NCBI RefSeq assembly: GCF_001522545.3
Contig: NC_031769.1
Span: 133,132,689 to 133,196,688 of the forward strand
DNA: 64,000 nucleotides
Source: Parus major
Lineage: Eukaryota > Chordata > Aves > Passeriformes > Paridae
Direction of reading: 5' to 3'
Position 1 is the stretch's first letter; each line of letters opens with the position of its first letter. This document shows, piece by piece, positions 34,773-48,000 of this stretch. The notes below the pieces were generated by a model. The model saw nothing but the letters and a program-made list of their open reading frames with translations. It was not told where the DNA came from and made no database searches. A program made the position numbers and the translations under genes.

Positions 34773-37700
34773 ATTCAAAAAAAAAATTTTCCAAAGGCTT
34801 TGGTTTTTTTTTTTCCAAAATAGGATCAAACTTTTAAACCTTGACATTTTCTGAAAATTGTTTGTTCTACAGATATCTTTGCATGCAATATATCTCTACT
34901 ATTTTTTTACAATGGTGTTTTGCATATCCCACTTCTTTTATCCAATGTAAGCTTCTATTGTTTTAATTTTATTATCCTAGTTTGATTCCAATATAGAAGA
35001 CTGGAGATGTGAAACAGTCACCACTGCAACGTTGGACTAACTCCTATAAAGATATGGTAGGCAGGACATGTTTAAAGGTACACAGAGATTTGCATGCCCT
35101 TAAACAGACATTGTTTCCCATCATTATCTTCTCTCCTGAAGGCATGTGTTCTTCACACAGACTGTCTCTGAAATGCTGAGCTGATTTGAGGTGGCTGCAA
35201 TGGCAGCGTTCGCTTGCAGGGATTCATTCATTGTTCCCACAGTCAGCATAATACACTTTACTGTGGCAGCTGTAAGTGGCAGAAACTGGCTATCTGTCAT
35301 AACCAATTCCTGGCCCAGGTCTGATTTTAAAAACTTACAGCAGAAGATTTTCCAATATGTTCCATTCTCCTTTCCTTCCTATCTTTCAGGGTTGTTTTTT
35401 TATCTTTTCCTATTGAAATATTAAACATTTTCATGAGTGAATATGAGATCTTGTATTTTCAAAATGGGCAGTTCTGCCAAGTATGTCTCAATATGTTAAA
35501 AACTTAAAGGCCTATTTAAAGGTTTTTTTTCTAGTAGATGCCAGAAATTGATTATATTTTTGACTAAATTAAATGAACAAATACACTCCTGAATAATACT
35601 ATACTTTTCATGTGCTCCTTTTTTCCTCATTTTCTTGTCTTCAGGCCTTTTCAAATCTTTCTAAATCTTTGCAAAGGACTGTAATGAAAGCAGCAAATTT
35701 TGGACATGCTGACACCATTTAATCAATCAAGTTGCAAAGACCCTGAAACATAGATCCAATGTGTGTTCTAACACAAAATATATAGATACCTCAATCTGTC
35801 ACTACATCATATCTCAGAGATCATTAACTTTGGCTATAGTGTCCTGATGGTAATGTGCATCTCAGTGGTCTGGATGGAGTGCATGGGATAATTACAGGCT
35901 TATGGATCTTGTCTCCATTGCATCACCAGGCATAGCCACTATATCCTTCCCTTCTCCCACTCATCTGAAAGGGCCCTCTTTTAATAAAGTATTGCTAAGT
36001 ATGAATATATACACAACTCTCATATAATTTTGTAAGACCATTTATTGCTGATTTATTGTCTATGTTATTTTAAAAGAGAAATAATAAACAAACAAACTAT
36101 CAACTTCATTTTCAAGTACTACTGAAATTTATGTAGGTTGCAAAAATAGTGAGAAAGGAAAGTATACTGATTTACAACAGGAAAGAATAGCAGTGCTTAT
36201 CAGCTAATAAATAAAAAGGAATAAAATAATGTGTGCTTCAGAGAGAAAATATATAAAGGAGAATTGATAAGAAATAATCAGCTGTGAAGAAAAAGGACCC
36301 TTTCCCCCATAAACTGATTATCAGATATTAAAAGCCCACAGAATGATATGTAGTGTTTTATAATTAAATTTTAATAAAATATTTGATATTCTATGTCAAA
36401 AAATCTAGCTTGGCATATTTATCCAAACCAATATAAATTAATAGAGATATAAATGTAGGTTTAGAACTGGCTAAAGGAGCAAATAAAGGATTGTAATACA
36501 GAAGTATTATCACATTGGAAGAAACAGCACGTAAGATTGGCAATTTGCCTTATGGGATGTCTCCATCTGGAAGTTGTAGTATGGGGATTGTGGATGAAAT
36601 TCTGAGACAACACTGAATTGGAAAAGGCATCAGTTCTATCTGGAAAGTGGAGGAATAGGAGCAGGAATTTTTTTCTTTGAAGAACTGTAAATCCCAGGGG
36701 AAAACGTAACTGATTTCATGCTTTATAGAAGTAGAAAGAAATCTAGGGAAATTATTGCAGCATATTAATCTTTTGACAGCAACAAAGACATGATCTTACA
36801 AAATACTATGTGATATTTCTGAAGCTGAATGAATGACTAAAAGTAAAAGCAGTTTTTGTATGGTAGCTGTGAAGAGGTACCAAAGATGAGACAGGCCTTC
36901 TGTAGACAGCTGGGGTGCAGCAAATCATCTGGAACTTTATGGCAACTAAAGGTTGCTAAAAAGAAAAATAAACATGACTTGCATATAAGTAAAATATTAG
37001 ATCTAAATTTATTCATCTTGGAGAGAGATCAAAAGGGGATGAGGCTTTGTAGCAGTCCATGTACAATTGACAAGTAAAGGCAAGGACAGAGAAAAAAGAA
37101 CTGATTAGGGAGTCAGAAGACGAAATACAGAATGGATGATTTAGGTTAAGCAGCTTCTCACAGGGAGGCATGTTATTCTGTAAAGGAGACAAAGACCTAC
37201 CAAATTGTAGACTTTAAACATGACTGAGTAGAACACTAAGATTTCGACTTCATGCTTTAACTCACACTTCCACATGCACAGTTAGCTGAAAAACCACATT
37301 TACACATTTTTGTGTCTGTTAAAGGCTGGGTGTCAGTCCAGCCCTGGAAACCTCACTGTGGTCTCCCACCTACAGCTGCTTCTTCCTTCCCTCTCCCTCC
37401 ACCTCTATCCTTAAGGAAAGGACATCAGTATTTCTACACTAGAAAATACTATTATTGTCCTCTGGTCTCAACTCTTGAACTTGTACAGCAGAATGTGTGT
37501 CTGGGCAAAATCCCTCCTAGTGGCTGTTCCATGCAGACAAGTTTGCCTTGACTCACATACAAACACAGCCTCCATCATTCTCCCATTCCCTAGATTGTTT
37601 TTAATGTTGCACTTTCCATCAGTTTACTCATCTGCATGTTTTTTCATATAATAAAGTCAACTGAATTATAAGCAAGTCCATAATTTCAACAAAGGTTCTC

Positions 37701-40700
37701 CGGAGTCCCTTATTGGATTCAAGTTAGAAGAGGGGTTTAAAAGCTGAACAAAGTTTGGTGGGTTTTATCTCTATCAGTTGATGCTGGTATCCCATTTGCC
37801 ATATCATTTTATATCAATCACTGATGACATTATTTCTGCCTTAAGCAACAAACATCAGCCACTATCTTTTCATAAAATGTTCATGCTTACAAAAACTTCC
37901 AAGATGACCTTTCAGCATCTTATGTAAAAGTGCCAAATAATTGTTTTAAACATTCAAGTTATTAATTTGGATGAAAAATATATTTTTAAATAAATACATT
38001 TCAGGTATTCCTTACATAAAATTTGTTGATTTCTGACTTATTGTAGGCAAATATAATCAATCATCCACACTGTGCATAGCCAAAAATGACTGAGGTTTGC
38101 AATGAGATATTAGAAATCTTTACATTTTCTGAAATAATATTTATTTTTAATATCCTGAACAACACGTATTTCAAGTGTTAGAAATAAAGTGCCTGAGATT
38201 ATATATAGTAGAAAGAGTTGAATTTCAGGCAAAGGTGACTGGAACAGATGAGTGAAAATAGTGCAGTGGAATTAAGTGCTGAGAGCTGCAGTAATGTGAT
38301 GCTTCAGGTTTTTCTTCTGTACACATCTTGTAAAGTCTACAAAGCCTGTGCTGGGCTAGAGCACTCTTGTTTTCAGGCCCATGCTCTCAGGACCTTGTCC
38401 TAACCCCAGGTAAAGGGGAAGTCAGGACTGGCTTTCTTGGTTCCCACCTGTGCTCAAGCATGCACATGCATACACACACAGTGGAGTCAGAGTCAGGATT
38501 AAGACGAGATCAAAAAGCAATTAAAATGACTGGTGAATTAGTGGAGGAAGAATTTAAACAGATTGAGCTTTGTCTCACCAATGACAAAGAAAATGCATCA
38601 AAGAACCTAAAAGGGGAAAAAATAAGTTATTTGAAGCCTATGAAAGAATAATTGCATTCTTTCATTTTTTGTCAAAGACCACACTTTGGGAAGAAGAGAG
38701 AGAAATAAGTATACTGCAGCCATATTTCATCTGCTGCTTATTTTATTCTCCTTCCTGCTGAGCTTTAAGAGGCACAGAAAGGTATTCTGTGTCCTGATAG
38801 AGCAGCCTCTGCTTTTCTGTTGTACTTTCAGGAGGTCCTCTTCACTACTCACTGGCAAGATTTAATCCACCTTGAATATGATTTGTGTCCTTTAAGTGTT
38901 TACTGATATTTTACTAACCTTTTTCTGAAACAAGCAAGCTCATCTGCTGCTTGAAGTTCGTATCAAAAGAAGGGCAGTTATTTTACCACCACTGTCTCCT
39001 GAGCAGCAGTATTATCCCCTTGAAGATGGCTCCCCAAAATTTTGGTAAAATGTGTATGTGTCAGAAATTTGCTTTTCCTACAATGCTAATAAGGATGCTA
39101 CAGATTGATAATGTCCAAATCCGAACCTTCCATTCTCCCCAATATGGATAAATCATTCTGAAATGCCATAGGTATGGGAAATACCTTACAACAAGAATAA
39201 TGTTTACTTTGGAGTAAATCTAGAAGTATTTGACAAGTGATAAAATAATGTGAGCTATGGAATATCGTGGACTCAACTTTGCTATTAAATCCTACACAAC
39301 CTACAGTCAGCAAAAATGTACTCCCACCTAGGTAAATCTTGCCAGGAGTGAACAACTCTTACTAGAGGCATAATTATAGACAGAAGTGTGGGTATGCCTC
39401 AGTTCATGGGCAATGGAAAATAAACAAAGATCTCCTCTCATAAAAAGCCATGTGCATTGCAAACTACACAAACCTTCTAAAGTGCTGAGGACATTAAGTG
39501 TCACCACCAGCAGGGTGTGTGTGTTAGCCCGATAAAAAGCATATGATTGCCTGCAGCCCAGTGAAGTGAACAGTGCTGTGAATTTGGCAGGTACCTCTGT
39601 GCTGCTGACAAGGATCACAGCCACTGTCTCCCACAGCAGCCCCCACTGAGCAGTGAAATCCTGAAAGGGATTTGAGCCAAGCCCACCCAGCGCTGCAGGC
39701 TGGGAGGCTGAGGGGTTTGCTTACCCATTCAAGAGCCCAGGAGATCCATGGTCTCTGAGCCACTTCTTGGTAATCTAGCATGGCTCTGACTGTTCTCCAA
39801 CAGCTCTGCTCTGAACAGTTTATTTCTAAAAACATCCACTTTCAACCTTAGCCCAAAACTAGGAGTTGGCACCTGAGCTCATCTTCGCGAGTCAATCTTA
39901 CAGTTATGTGCTACTTTGAGTCATGGGCCTTAAGAAAACAGTTCTATATGGATGTGTCTTTCCACCAAATGACTGAAGAAACAGTGTTTTCCTTTGCAAG
40001 AGGATTTTTGGATACAGTACAGTAATAAGAGGAGTAAAACAGTGACCAATTAACAGTGTGAAAAGAATACCTAGTAGAAAACAACACCTTAACCTTCCAG
40101 AAATAAATACTCATTTTTTAAGCTTGGTTTGCTGAAAACAATATATTTGAACAGAAAAATTCTAGAAAAATCAGCAGTAAAACCCACATCAATTTTCCCT
40201 GAAAGTAGAAAACAACTGAATGTCACCTATAAAATAATAGAATTAGTGCCCAGTTTATTATAAATCTATAAAAAGAAGCATATTTTCACATACTCTTTCT
40301 CAGTGTCTATGGCTTTCACACAGCTCCACTGTTTCATGCTTCCACAAAAGTGAAAAAAATACTTGCTGTTTTTCTTCCTTATAAGCGATAACTCTTAGAG
40401 TCTTCAAGAACAGGTCATGTCTATACAGCCAAGCCTTAAAGCATTTAATCTTTGTCTTGGAGATAAGAGACCATACCAATTTGTTTTTAAACCTTACATT
40501 TTATTTCCAGTAGACCTGCAAGGATGCCATATTGCAACCTTAGATTAATAATACAATTCTTTACCTTTTGTTCCTCTACAGAAGATTTCAGTCTTCTGGT
40601 CATCTCTTGAAACTGACCAAGGATACACAGAAAAGCAATTCCTAAGGAAAAATCTGTTGTACATGGATTAATGTGGTGTGAAATCACATTATATGCAGAA

Positions 40701-42518
40701 TTTTTTTTCCCTGATGGCCCTGAGTGACTTAAGTTTACAGGATTTTCAAATGGAGAAAAAGTGTTATTCAGAAAACACCTCAACACATGGATTTTGAGAA
40801 ACTGGAAAACAGTAGCTTTTTAACTAATTGCCTTTTACATTAACAAAATCCAAACAGCTTTTTTATTATAGATACCTTTTAAATTCCTACACAGTTGTGG
40901 ATTTGGAAGACTTGGATATGAAATGTTAAGTGTACATTCCTGTAGGGCATGCACTGAAGCATGAGATTCATCTTGGAAGAGAAGTAGAATTTTTTTTTCC
41001 CTTCTAGATGGAGGACAGCTTAAAGAACTTTTTTTTCTGTTTTACTCAGAGACAAGCTTTGAGTTTTGTATATCTAACAGAGCATTTGTCTTATATCATA
41101 TATTCACACAGGAAATTTATATCACATGGTTTTGTCTTCAAGTACCTTCTACTTATTGTTTATACCTAAATGTTTTTCAAACTACCATTTAACATTTTGT
41201 TACATTGTCATACACTCCACAATGACCAAATAACTGAAAAGAGACCTGAAGCAGAAGTTGTCTGAAGCAATACATGCATGGCTTCAAACCCAAGCCTCAA
41301 AGCACACCATTCCTTAAGTTGTACTTTAGGAAGTAACATGAAGACTTTCAGCCTGCAATAAAGGAGGAAATACTTTTCTCATCCCAGAGAGTACTGAAGT
41401 TTCATAAATGCTTTTCACATTCCACTGGGAAGAATCCAAGAACTTTCAATAGCATCAGGGACAAAAAGCCACTGATCCCAATGTTCTTGTCATTTACCTG
41501 TGAATGGGTGGTGGCTTCATACACAGGGTCCAAACTGTGATAGTTTGGTGCAGAGCTAACATGCACCACATGAGGGGAAAGCTCCAACCTCATCTTGAGC
41601 ACTTGCTGTCAGGGCCAATGTACTGTCCAGAAAGTTCACTGGTATCTCTACATTAAGATCTTGCAGGAAAAATAGTTTGCTTCAAAATCCAGCTGTACTC
41701 CCACTCCCTCTTTGGAAAGTAACAAATATAAAGTGCTGTAGTCACAGCATTACTGAGGGTAAGGGTCAGCAAGACAATTCAGACACTGCTGAGCCCTCTG
41801 TGGAACTCAGTGCCTGCATGAGAAGAGGCAGTGCAGCAGTTTGCGCACATCTTTGCACCCTTCAAAGAAAAATAAAGCCCAGCTGACTATTCTGGCTTAT
41901 ATCCATGGCTGCCAGCATTTCCAAAGTGTTTTGGAAGGGTTTTTTTGAGTTTTCCCACACTGAGAGAAAAAGAGAAATTTTTCAACTTATTTCTCTAAAA
42001 AGTACAACTAACAGGCAAATAAAGTGCATATGTGTGTATTTGTGTTATGCCTGTCTGAATGTGCACAAGAGAAACAAAATGGATACTTGGCTCTTTTGAA
42101 CTGGAATTAGCAAGTTGGGCAGCAGGTAGGATCATTTGCATTTCCTATGTGCTCAAAATAACTGCCAAAAGATAAACTGATGGATTTATTTTCCCTTGTT
42201 TTATTTTTTGCCCTGCAAGAACTACTTAAGGACAACAATTTATATAAATGAAATACCTGAAGTTTTCTAGGTGGCTGACACTTCCAATAGGAGATATTAT
42301 TCTCAAAGGAGAGCATTTTCTGTATTTTTTTCAGTACATCTTCATGTATATTTTCTGCATTAGGCAAAAGATAAAAGTTACCATGTCCCAGGCTCACCAG
42401 TAAAATGTGACCCCAACACTAAGCTCATCTACTGTATGGCCATGCTCATTTAAGAGTTTTTCTCATCCCTTTAAGGCATTTTAAATGATACCAGAACATT
42501 TTCAAATTTCACTCAGGA

Positions 42519-42548
42519 ATAATATGAAATAATATGAAATAATATGAG
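42519..42548. repeat. Triplicated 10-bp AATAATATGA
   Basis: Three exact tandem copies. Confidence 0.93.
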
Positions 42549-44985
42549 GCAAAGAGACTGTTCTTCCTACCTTCCTCTCATTCCTGAAATGCTATCCTGT
42601 TATTTAATCTTCACAAGCTTATCTTTTCCAGCTTATAGTAACATACTTACACTTTAAAAAGGTATAATAAGACAATTACTTTCCTAGAAAAGTTTTCTTA
42701 TTTCCTGCAGAATAGATTATTGTTATAGACTTTTATTTTTAAACCAGGATAATGAAAGAGTATAGTACAAAAAAAATCTGAAAATCCCCTCTTGAAAAAA
42801 AATTTTAAAAACTAAGCTGATGTTTCCCATGCAGTAAAATTTGCATGAGAGCAATTACCATGTTTTTAGAGCTTGCATTGGAGTAAGAGAAGCAACTAGA
42901 GGTTTTAGCTAATTATCAACTTTCATACAAACTGCCTGAAATGCTATTAATTTCAAAGCTTGAATAAACTCTCTTAGATTAGACTTTAAAATGTGGTTGT
43001 CTCAGCTCTGATGCCACATGAAAACCAGAATTTCCAGTTGCTTCCAAAGGCATTTCAAGCTCAAAGCCGAGCAAATGTGATCTGGAAGCTGAGATAATGT
43101 TTGATCTGCACAGTTAAGCATCTAGTTTGAGCAAAGTCATTTTGCATAGCTTTGGATGTTGATGTAGAGTCCTTCTTTGAGCAGGGATGACTCTAATTTG
43201 ACTCTGAGTCTGGCTGCTGGAAGAGTGTTCTTTTTATATGAGAACGTGTCATTTCACAATGCAGTGAGGAACCTGCATGTTTGCTTGTAGAAGCACTGCA
43301 GTTAAGGGAACTGTCTCTCCTGATCAACACTTTGGAATACTAGTGAAGAAGGGTGCAATCTGAGTATTTTATACTGATTGTGTCCAACAGAGTCTGAAAA
43401 TTGTTGCAGAAAATTTCCTCATAGATGAAAGAACAGAGATTATCAGCCAAATGCTCCAAAAGCTCTACTGGCAGCAGAGCAAACAGAGAATGTAATAGGT
43501 CTTATTTGTCCTGGGGGCCTGACCTGGTACAGGTTGACTCTGTTAAGTCTTAACCTGGGCTGATTTGACTTATAGAGATAATTCAGGGTTAATACAAAGC
43601 AAAAAAAATTCAGTTGACTTAATGAAGTCTTTTCATTTCAAACCACAAGCAACATATTTTTTTCCCTATTTTTATACAAAGCTGAATGTTCTGTGGACAC
43701 AACAATTTCATTAACTCTTACTTAATAGAACTGAATATTTTCCAAAAAGCTCTAGTCTATAAATTGGTGTGTATTTGATGTAACTTGTTCAAGATGGAAT
43801 TTTTTCCTTTCCACTTCATCAACAGTCACATACCTTTTTATTTTTTTCTTTTTCTTTTTTTTTTTAAGCACTTGCCATCTGCATTTAATTAACCAAAGCA
43901 AACAGTGATTGATAGACAGATATTGTATCTGGTAGTAGTACCAAAAAGTCAGCTTACAGGTATGGTGAAAAATAAGAATGCAGAAAACAGATTCCCCAAC
44001 TGGGAGAAAGTGCTTTGCAACACAGTTTGTGTGACTTTAGACCTCCACTGGACCTGTAGGTTTCTTTTCATTTTTAAAGCTGAAAACGGGATTCTACTTC
44101 TCCCCTTACTTTAAGTAAACTGACTACTTGGAATAAAAATAAATGTAAAACCCAAAACTAAGATTAAAATTATTAAAAAAGAATGCTGAATGAAGGCAGG
44201 GAGTTATGGAAAAAAAAAAAGCAATGACCTACAATGAAACACATTAAAGAATTTTGCATCAAGGAAAAGCAGCAGAATAGCAAAGTAGCATAAGTTTTAA
44301 GATTTTCTCAGTGATGTGAAAAACTGTTAACTGGAATTTACCAAACAGTGCAGAATACATGTAGTCTTAAAAAAATTATATACTGCAGTTTACAAAAGAA
44401 AAAAAAATTCTAATTTGTAAATCAGCATAGAAATTCAAAAAGCTATAGAAAACCCTCCTTGCATGTTATGCATAAGAGAGGGATTTACCATAACACTATA
44501 ATTACAGTGCATATCTTAGCACCACATAATTACAGCATGTATTGTAGAACTGTATCTATATATGTTGGCTGTGCACTCTTTAGGGGAAATGTAGAGAAAA
44601 ATGTGTCAGTGCTCTTCAGCAATGGAGCAGCTGTGGGTTTTGAGCAACACTCTTTTTCTTCATGTCAATTTTTACCCATCTGACCAATTTTTCTCTACAG
44701 AGAAACACAAGTCTTTATTTGTTTCTACTTTGCTAATAAAATATTTACTAAAAAGGTAAGTAATTCCAGTATTTTCAAGAAGAGGTAAGGAATTTGGAGA
44801 CTATCCTCTTCACAAATACCAATAAAGTAAGTTTTCCTTCACAAATGGACAAACTTTGGACAAAACTGGACAAAAATTAAGCCTTTCATGATAAATTTCG
44901 AGGCTGTGAAATATGGTTTTGCTTTGCACTTGTATGAAAACAAAGCCTGTAAGACATATTTGCAAACAGTGCCTTAGTATATAAA

Positions 44986-45018
44986 TTTTTCCAGCATTTT
45001 TCCAGCATTTTTCCAGCA
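44986..45018. repeat. Perfect 11-bp triplet TTTTTCCAGCA
   Basis: Three identical tandem units with no divergence, consistent with a recent expansion. Confidence 0.95.
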
Positions 45019-48000
45019 ATAAAGTTGGACTTAAAGATCTGAAACTCTTCTAAATTGATACATTATTCAATGAGTTTTGGATTCAATAGCAGAGCTTTTT
45101 TAAATAAAAAAAGTAACTTTTTATATATTCTGATAAACTAATTTTTCCCAAGATCTTTCCATCAACAATTAAGCTAAGGTAGAGACACAGCCTCACCTCT
45201 GTAAAGGAATTTGGGTTTTTTTGGTTCATTGGAACCAGACACGGTATTTTAGTGTAAAACATTTTTGCTTTGATGAACATTTTGTCATGACATGCCAACA
45301 GAGGGGAAAGGGCTGTTTTGAGAGGGGCAAGATAAGAAATCTTACTGTGTAAATTATATGAAAATGTACCTTTGAATAACTGGACTACCTCCATGATTTT
45401 CATCTGTAAAGAATAAATTCTGGTCTGTTCCGCCTAGAAAATATTAGTCAAAATACAACCTAAGTAAATTCAATGGTAACATGTAAGTTTAATTGAAAAG
45501 CTCTATTAAAAAGTGGTTTGTACTGACAATTAAAAATAATTGCATAAAACCTTTTCAACATTTCTATCAAAAACCTGCTTCTTTTAGTCTACAGTTAATC
45601 AAGAAGCTGTTTTATACAACTTTAGGTGTTAAAAATATCAAAAGCATTTCTGAAACTACGAGAAAAAATTCCCTCAGAATTCAGAAAAATTCTAAAAATC
45701 TTCCAAATTATATAATCTTTAAGAATTTTTAAATTTCTATGAATCCTACCCCATCTCTGCAGAACTTTGGTGCATATGTCTAACTTAAGGAACCAAAATG
45801 GATCTGCAAATTAAACTGTTTCTAGCTGGCATTCTCCCAACATCATTTTTTTTCCTTATACCTCTAGATCACCAAAATTAAGACAAAATGATTCCTCCTA
45901 AATATTAGACTAGTGAAAACTGGTGAAAAATTCAGTGGGATGAAATACGTCAGTAAAATTCGCCATGTATGCAGTTCATAAAAAAATGATGTCTCAGGGA
46001 CTAATCTTAAAAGCTGAAGTAAAATCTTTTGAACATATGCAATAGCTGTGGGTGGTGAAATACAGTGGTCCTGAATTATGCAGAGTTGTCTTGAAATGTC
46101 TGGGGAATAGTGCAATAATTCAAGGCATCTGTTACTGCTGTTCAGCACCAATTAATAACACTTTTTTTAGCTCTCATCCAAATCTGGATCTGTTTCCTGC
46201 TGGCAGGCCAACCCCATTTCCTTGCCAACAGTGCAAATACCCTCAGCCACTTTGCTGAGAATGGCAGCACCATGTGCTCTTCATTTTGTCCTGGGTTGCA
46301 ATAACCCAAGGGTAATATTGAACCTAGATAATTCTGACACCTTGAGGATATACATTAATTCTCATTCTTGCCTAGCATGACTTTTGAGTATCTTTTATTT
46401 TTTTTCATCTTAATATTCTTGTAGGATGGGGGACCGTGAGGGTTTAGGGAAAAATCAACTGCTGAAACTACAATGTACTGTTTTACCCAAATAACACTGT
46501 TTTATCTCTGCCTCTTTGAAAGCAAATCAGGATCAGCAGCAGGATTCCTGCATTTTGGATCATTCCATGATGATGTGGATCACTGTGACAATTCCCACTA
46601 TAAATCTCACAAATGTTTCCCCTCCTATACCCAACACAACAAGAAAGCACAGAGCTGAAAATATACTCTGAATAATCCAGTTCTAGTTCTCACACTTCTG
46701 CATTACCAGTAGCAGTAGGAGCAGCAAAAATTGCATTATATACATGTTCTATCGACGACCACCATGACATCATGATAAAATGAAAAAGCAAACAGGTGGG
46801 TTAAAATGAGCTCTTCTTTTGTAAGCTTGAGTTCATTCAAAAATTTATTATATTCAATGTAGTATACAAAAGTCTCCTCTGTGGACATTTATATTGTTGA
46901 ATTTAAAAAACAGCATATTGCCTATTTACCAGTTACATAGAAAGGCAATGCAGTTTCCTTTAAATCCCAACACACTTCAATATAATTCATATGATGCCTG
47001 TGAAGCATCATTACAACTTGCCAGTTCAGAGCAAATCCCTCTCTTTGAACACCTTGTTGTGATGAGAGCTGCCTGCCAAGAAAGCTCTCAACATATGGAT
47101 TGAAGCTCTGAAGAATGTCTTTCTTGAGTTAGAGATGTCTTTGACACCACTTTCACAGTAAGACTTGTAAATCCTTCTGTAATTTTGGGGAAGGATAAGA
47201 GATGTGTCTGCAAATGCACCTGATCAAAATATAAGCCATTCCAGAGGTATTTCCTAATCATCCCTCCACATTTCCCAAAAGATAAAGAAAGTGTATTTCA
47301 CTGATACCTACTTTCTGCCTTAAAGGGTCAGCCACACTGCCCTAAACTATGCAACATTAAAAAAAGAAGCATCTGCATAAATAGGAGGATATATCAGGCG
47401 TTGTACAGATACTTCTGAAAGCAAATTAACAGCTAGGCTTTTGTAATGACAGACCTTGTTTATCTATCATATAGCAAGTCTTAGCCCCTTTCTGTCCTGT
47501 AGGCTCACAGGTACTTTAGGGTAGAGACTGTACAGCCATGGTAAAAATGTTATCATTAGAATTTTTTATTTTTAATCTTTGAGCACTCTAGCTAAGTCTT
47601 TGTGTAGAAGATAAGATTGCAGGAGTACAACAATAATTGCTCATGTAGGAGAAGTTTTCTCCTGAACTCTTAAGTGACCCAAGGCTGGCTTTGGACAAAC
47701 CTTAAATGGTGTATCTAAACAATGTGGCTCCCCTTGGGCCTCCAAATTAAGCTGGAAATCTTGAGAATTGTCTCACAATAATTCCAGCACTTTCTGCTCC
47801 AAGACTGATATACTGTAACAAGGGCTTCTTTGTAACACAGCCTATTTATTTCTACATCATTTTAGCTGAAAATGGAAGGGCAGTGCACATAAAACTGAAA
47901 AAAAAAAACTGAGTTCTTTGAAAGGATATGATATTTCCAGAAATCATTTTTAAACAGATGTTTTTCACCAGTAAAGTTGGTGGGCAAACATGAAAAAATG

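Larger units (their letters stand above)
34441..44985. other. Long AT-rich stretch, no gene seen
   Basis: More than 10 kb without a recognised gene or CR1 copy. It contains the hairpin cluster at 34.73 kb, a GC bump at about 39480-39840 with frames up to 103 codons and no recognisable domain, and a 94-codon plus frame ending at 38651. That frame's last 50 residues are charged, but it lacks any known motif. Poly-T/A runs are common, for example 43845-43866. Confidence 0.5.

Noticed and set aside
35124..35306. 60-codon minus frame of protein-like composition
   Set aside because: Too short, with no recognised family and no splice evidence.
38367..38651. 94-codon frame with a charged C-terminal half
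   Set aside because: No known motif, no convincing splice or promoter context, and the first part includes an ACACAC run.
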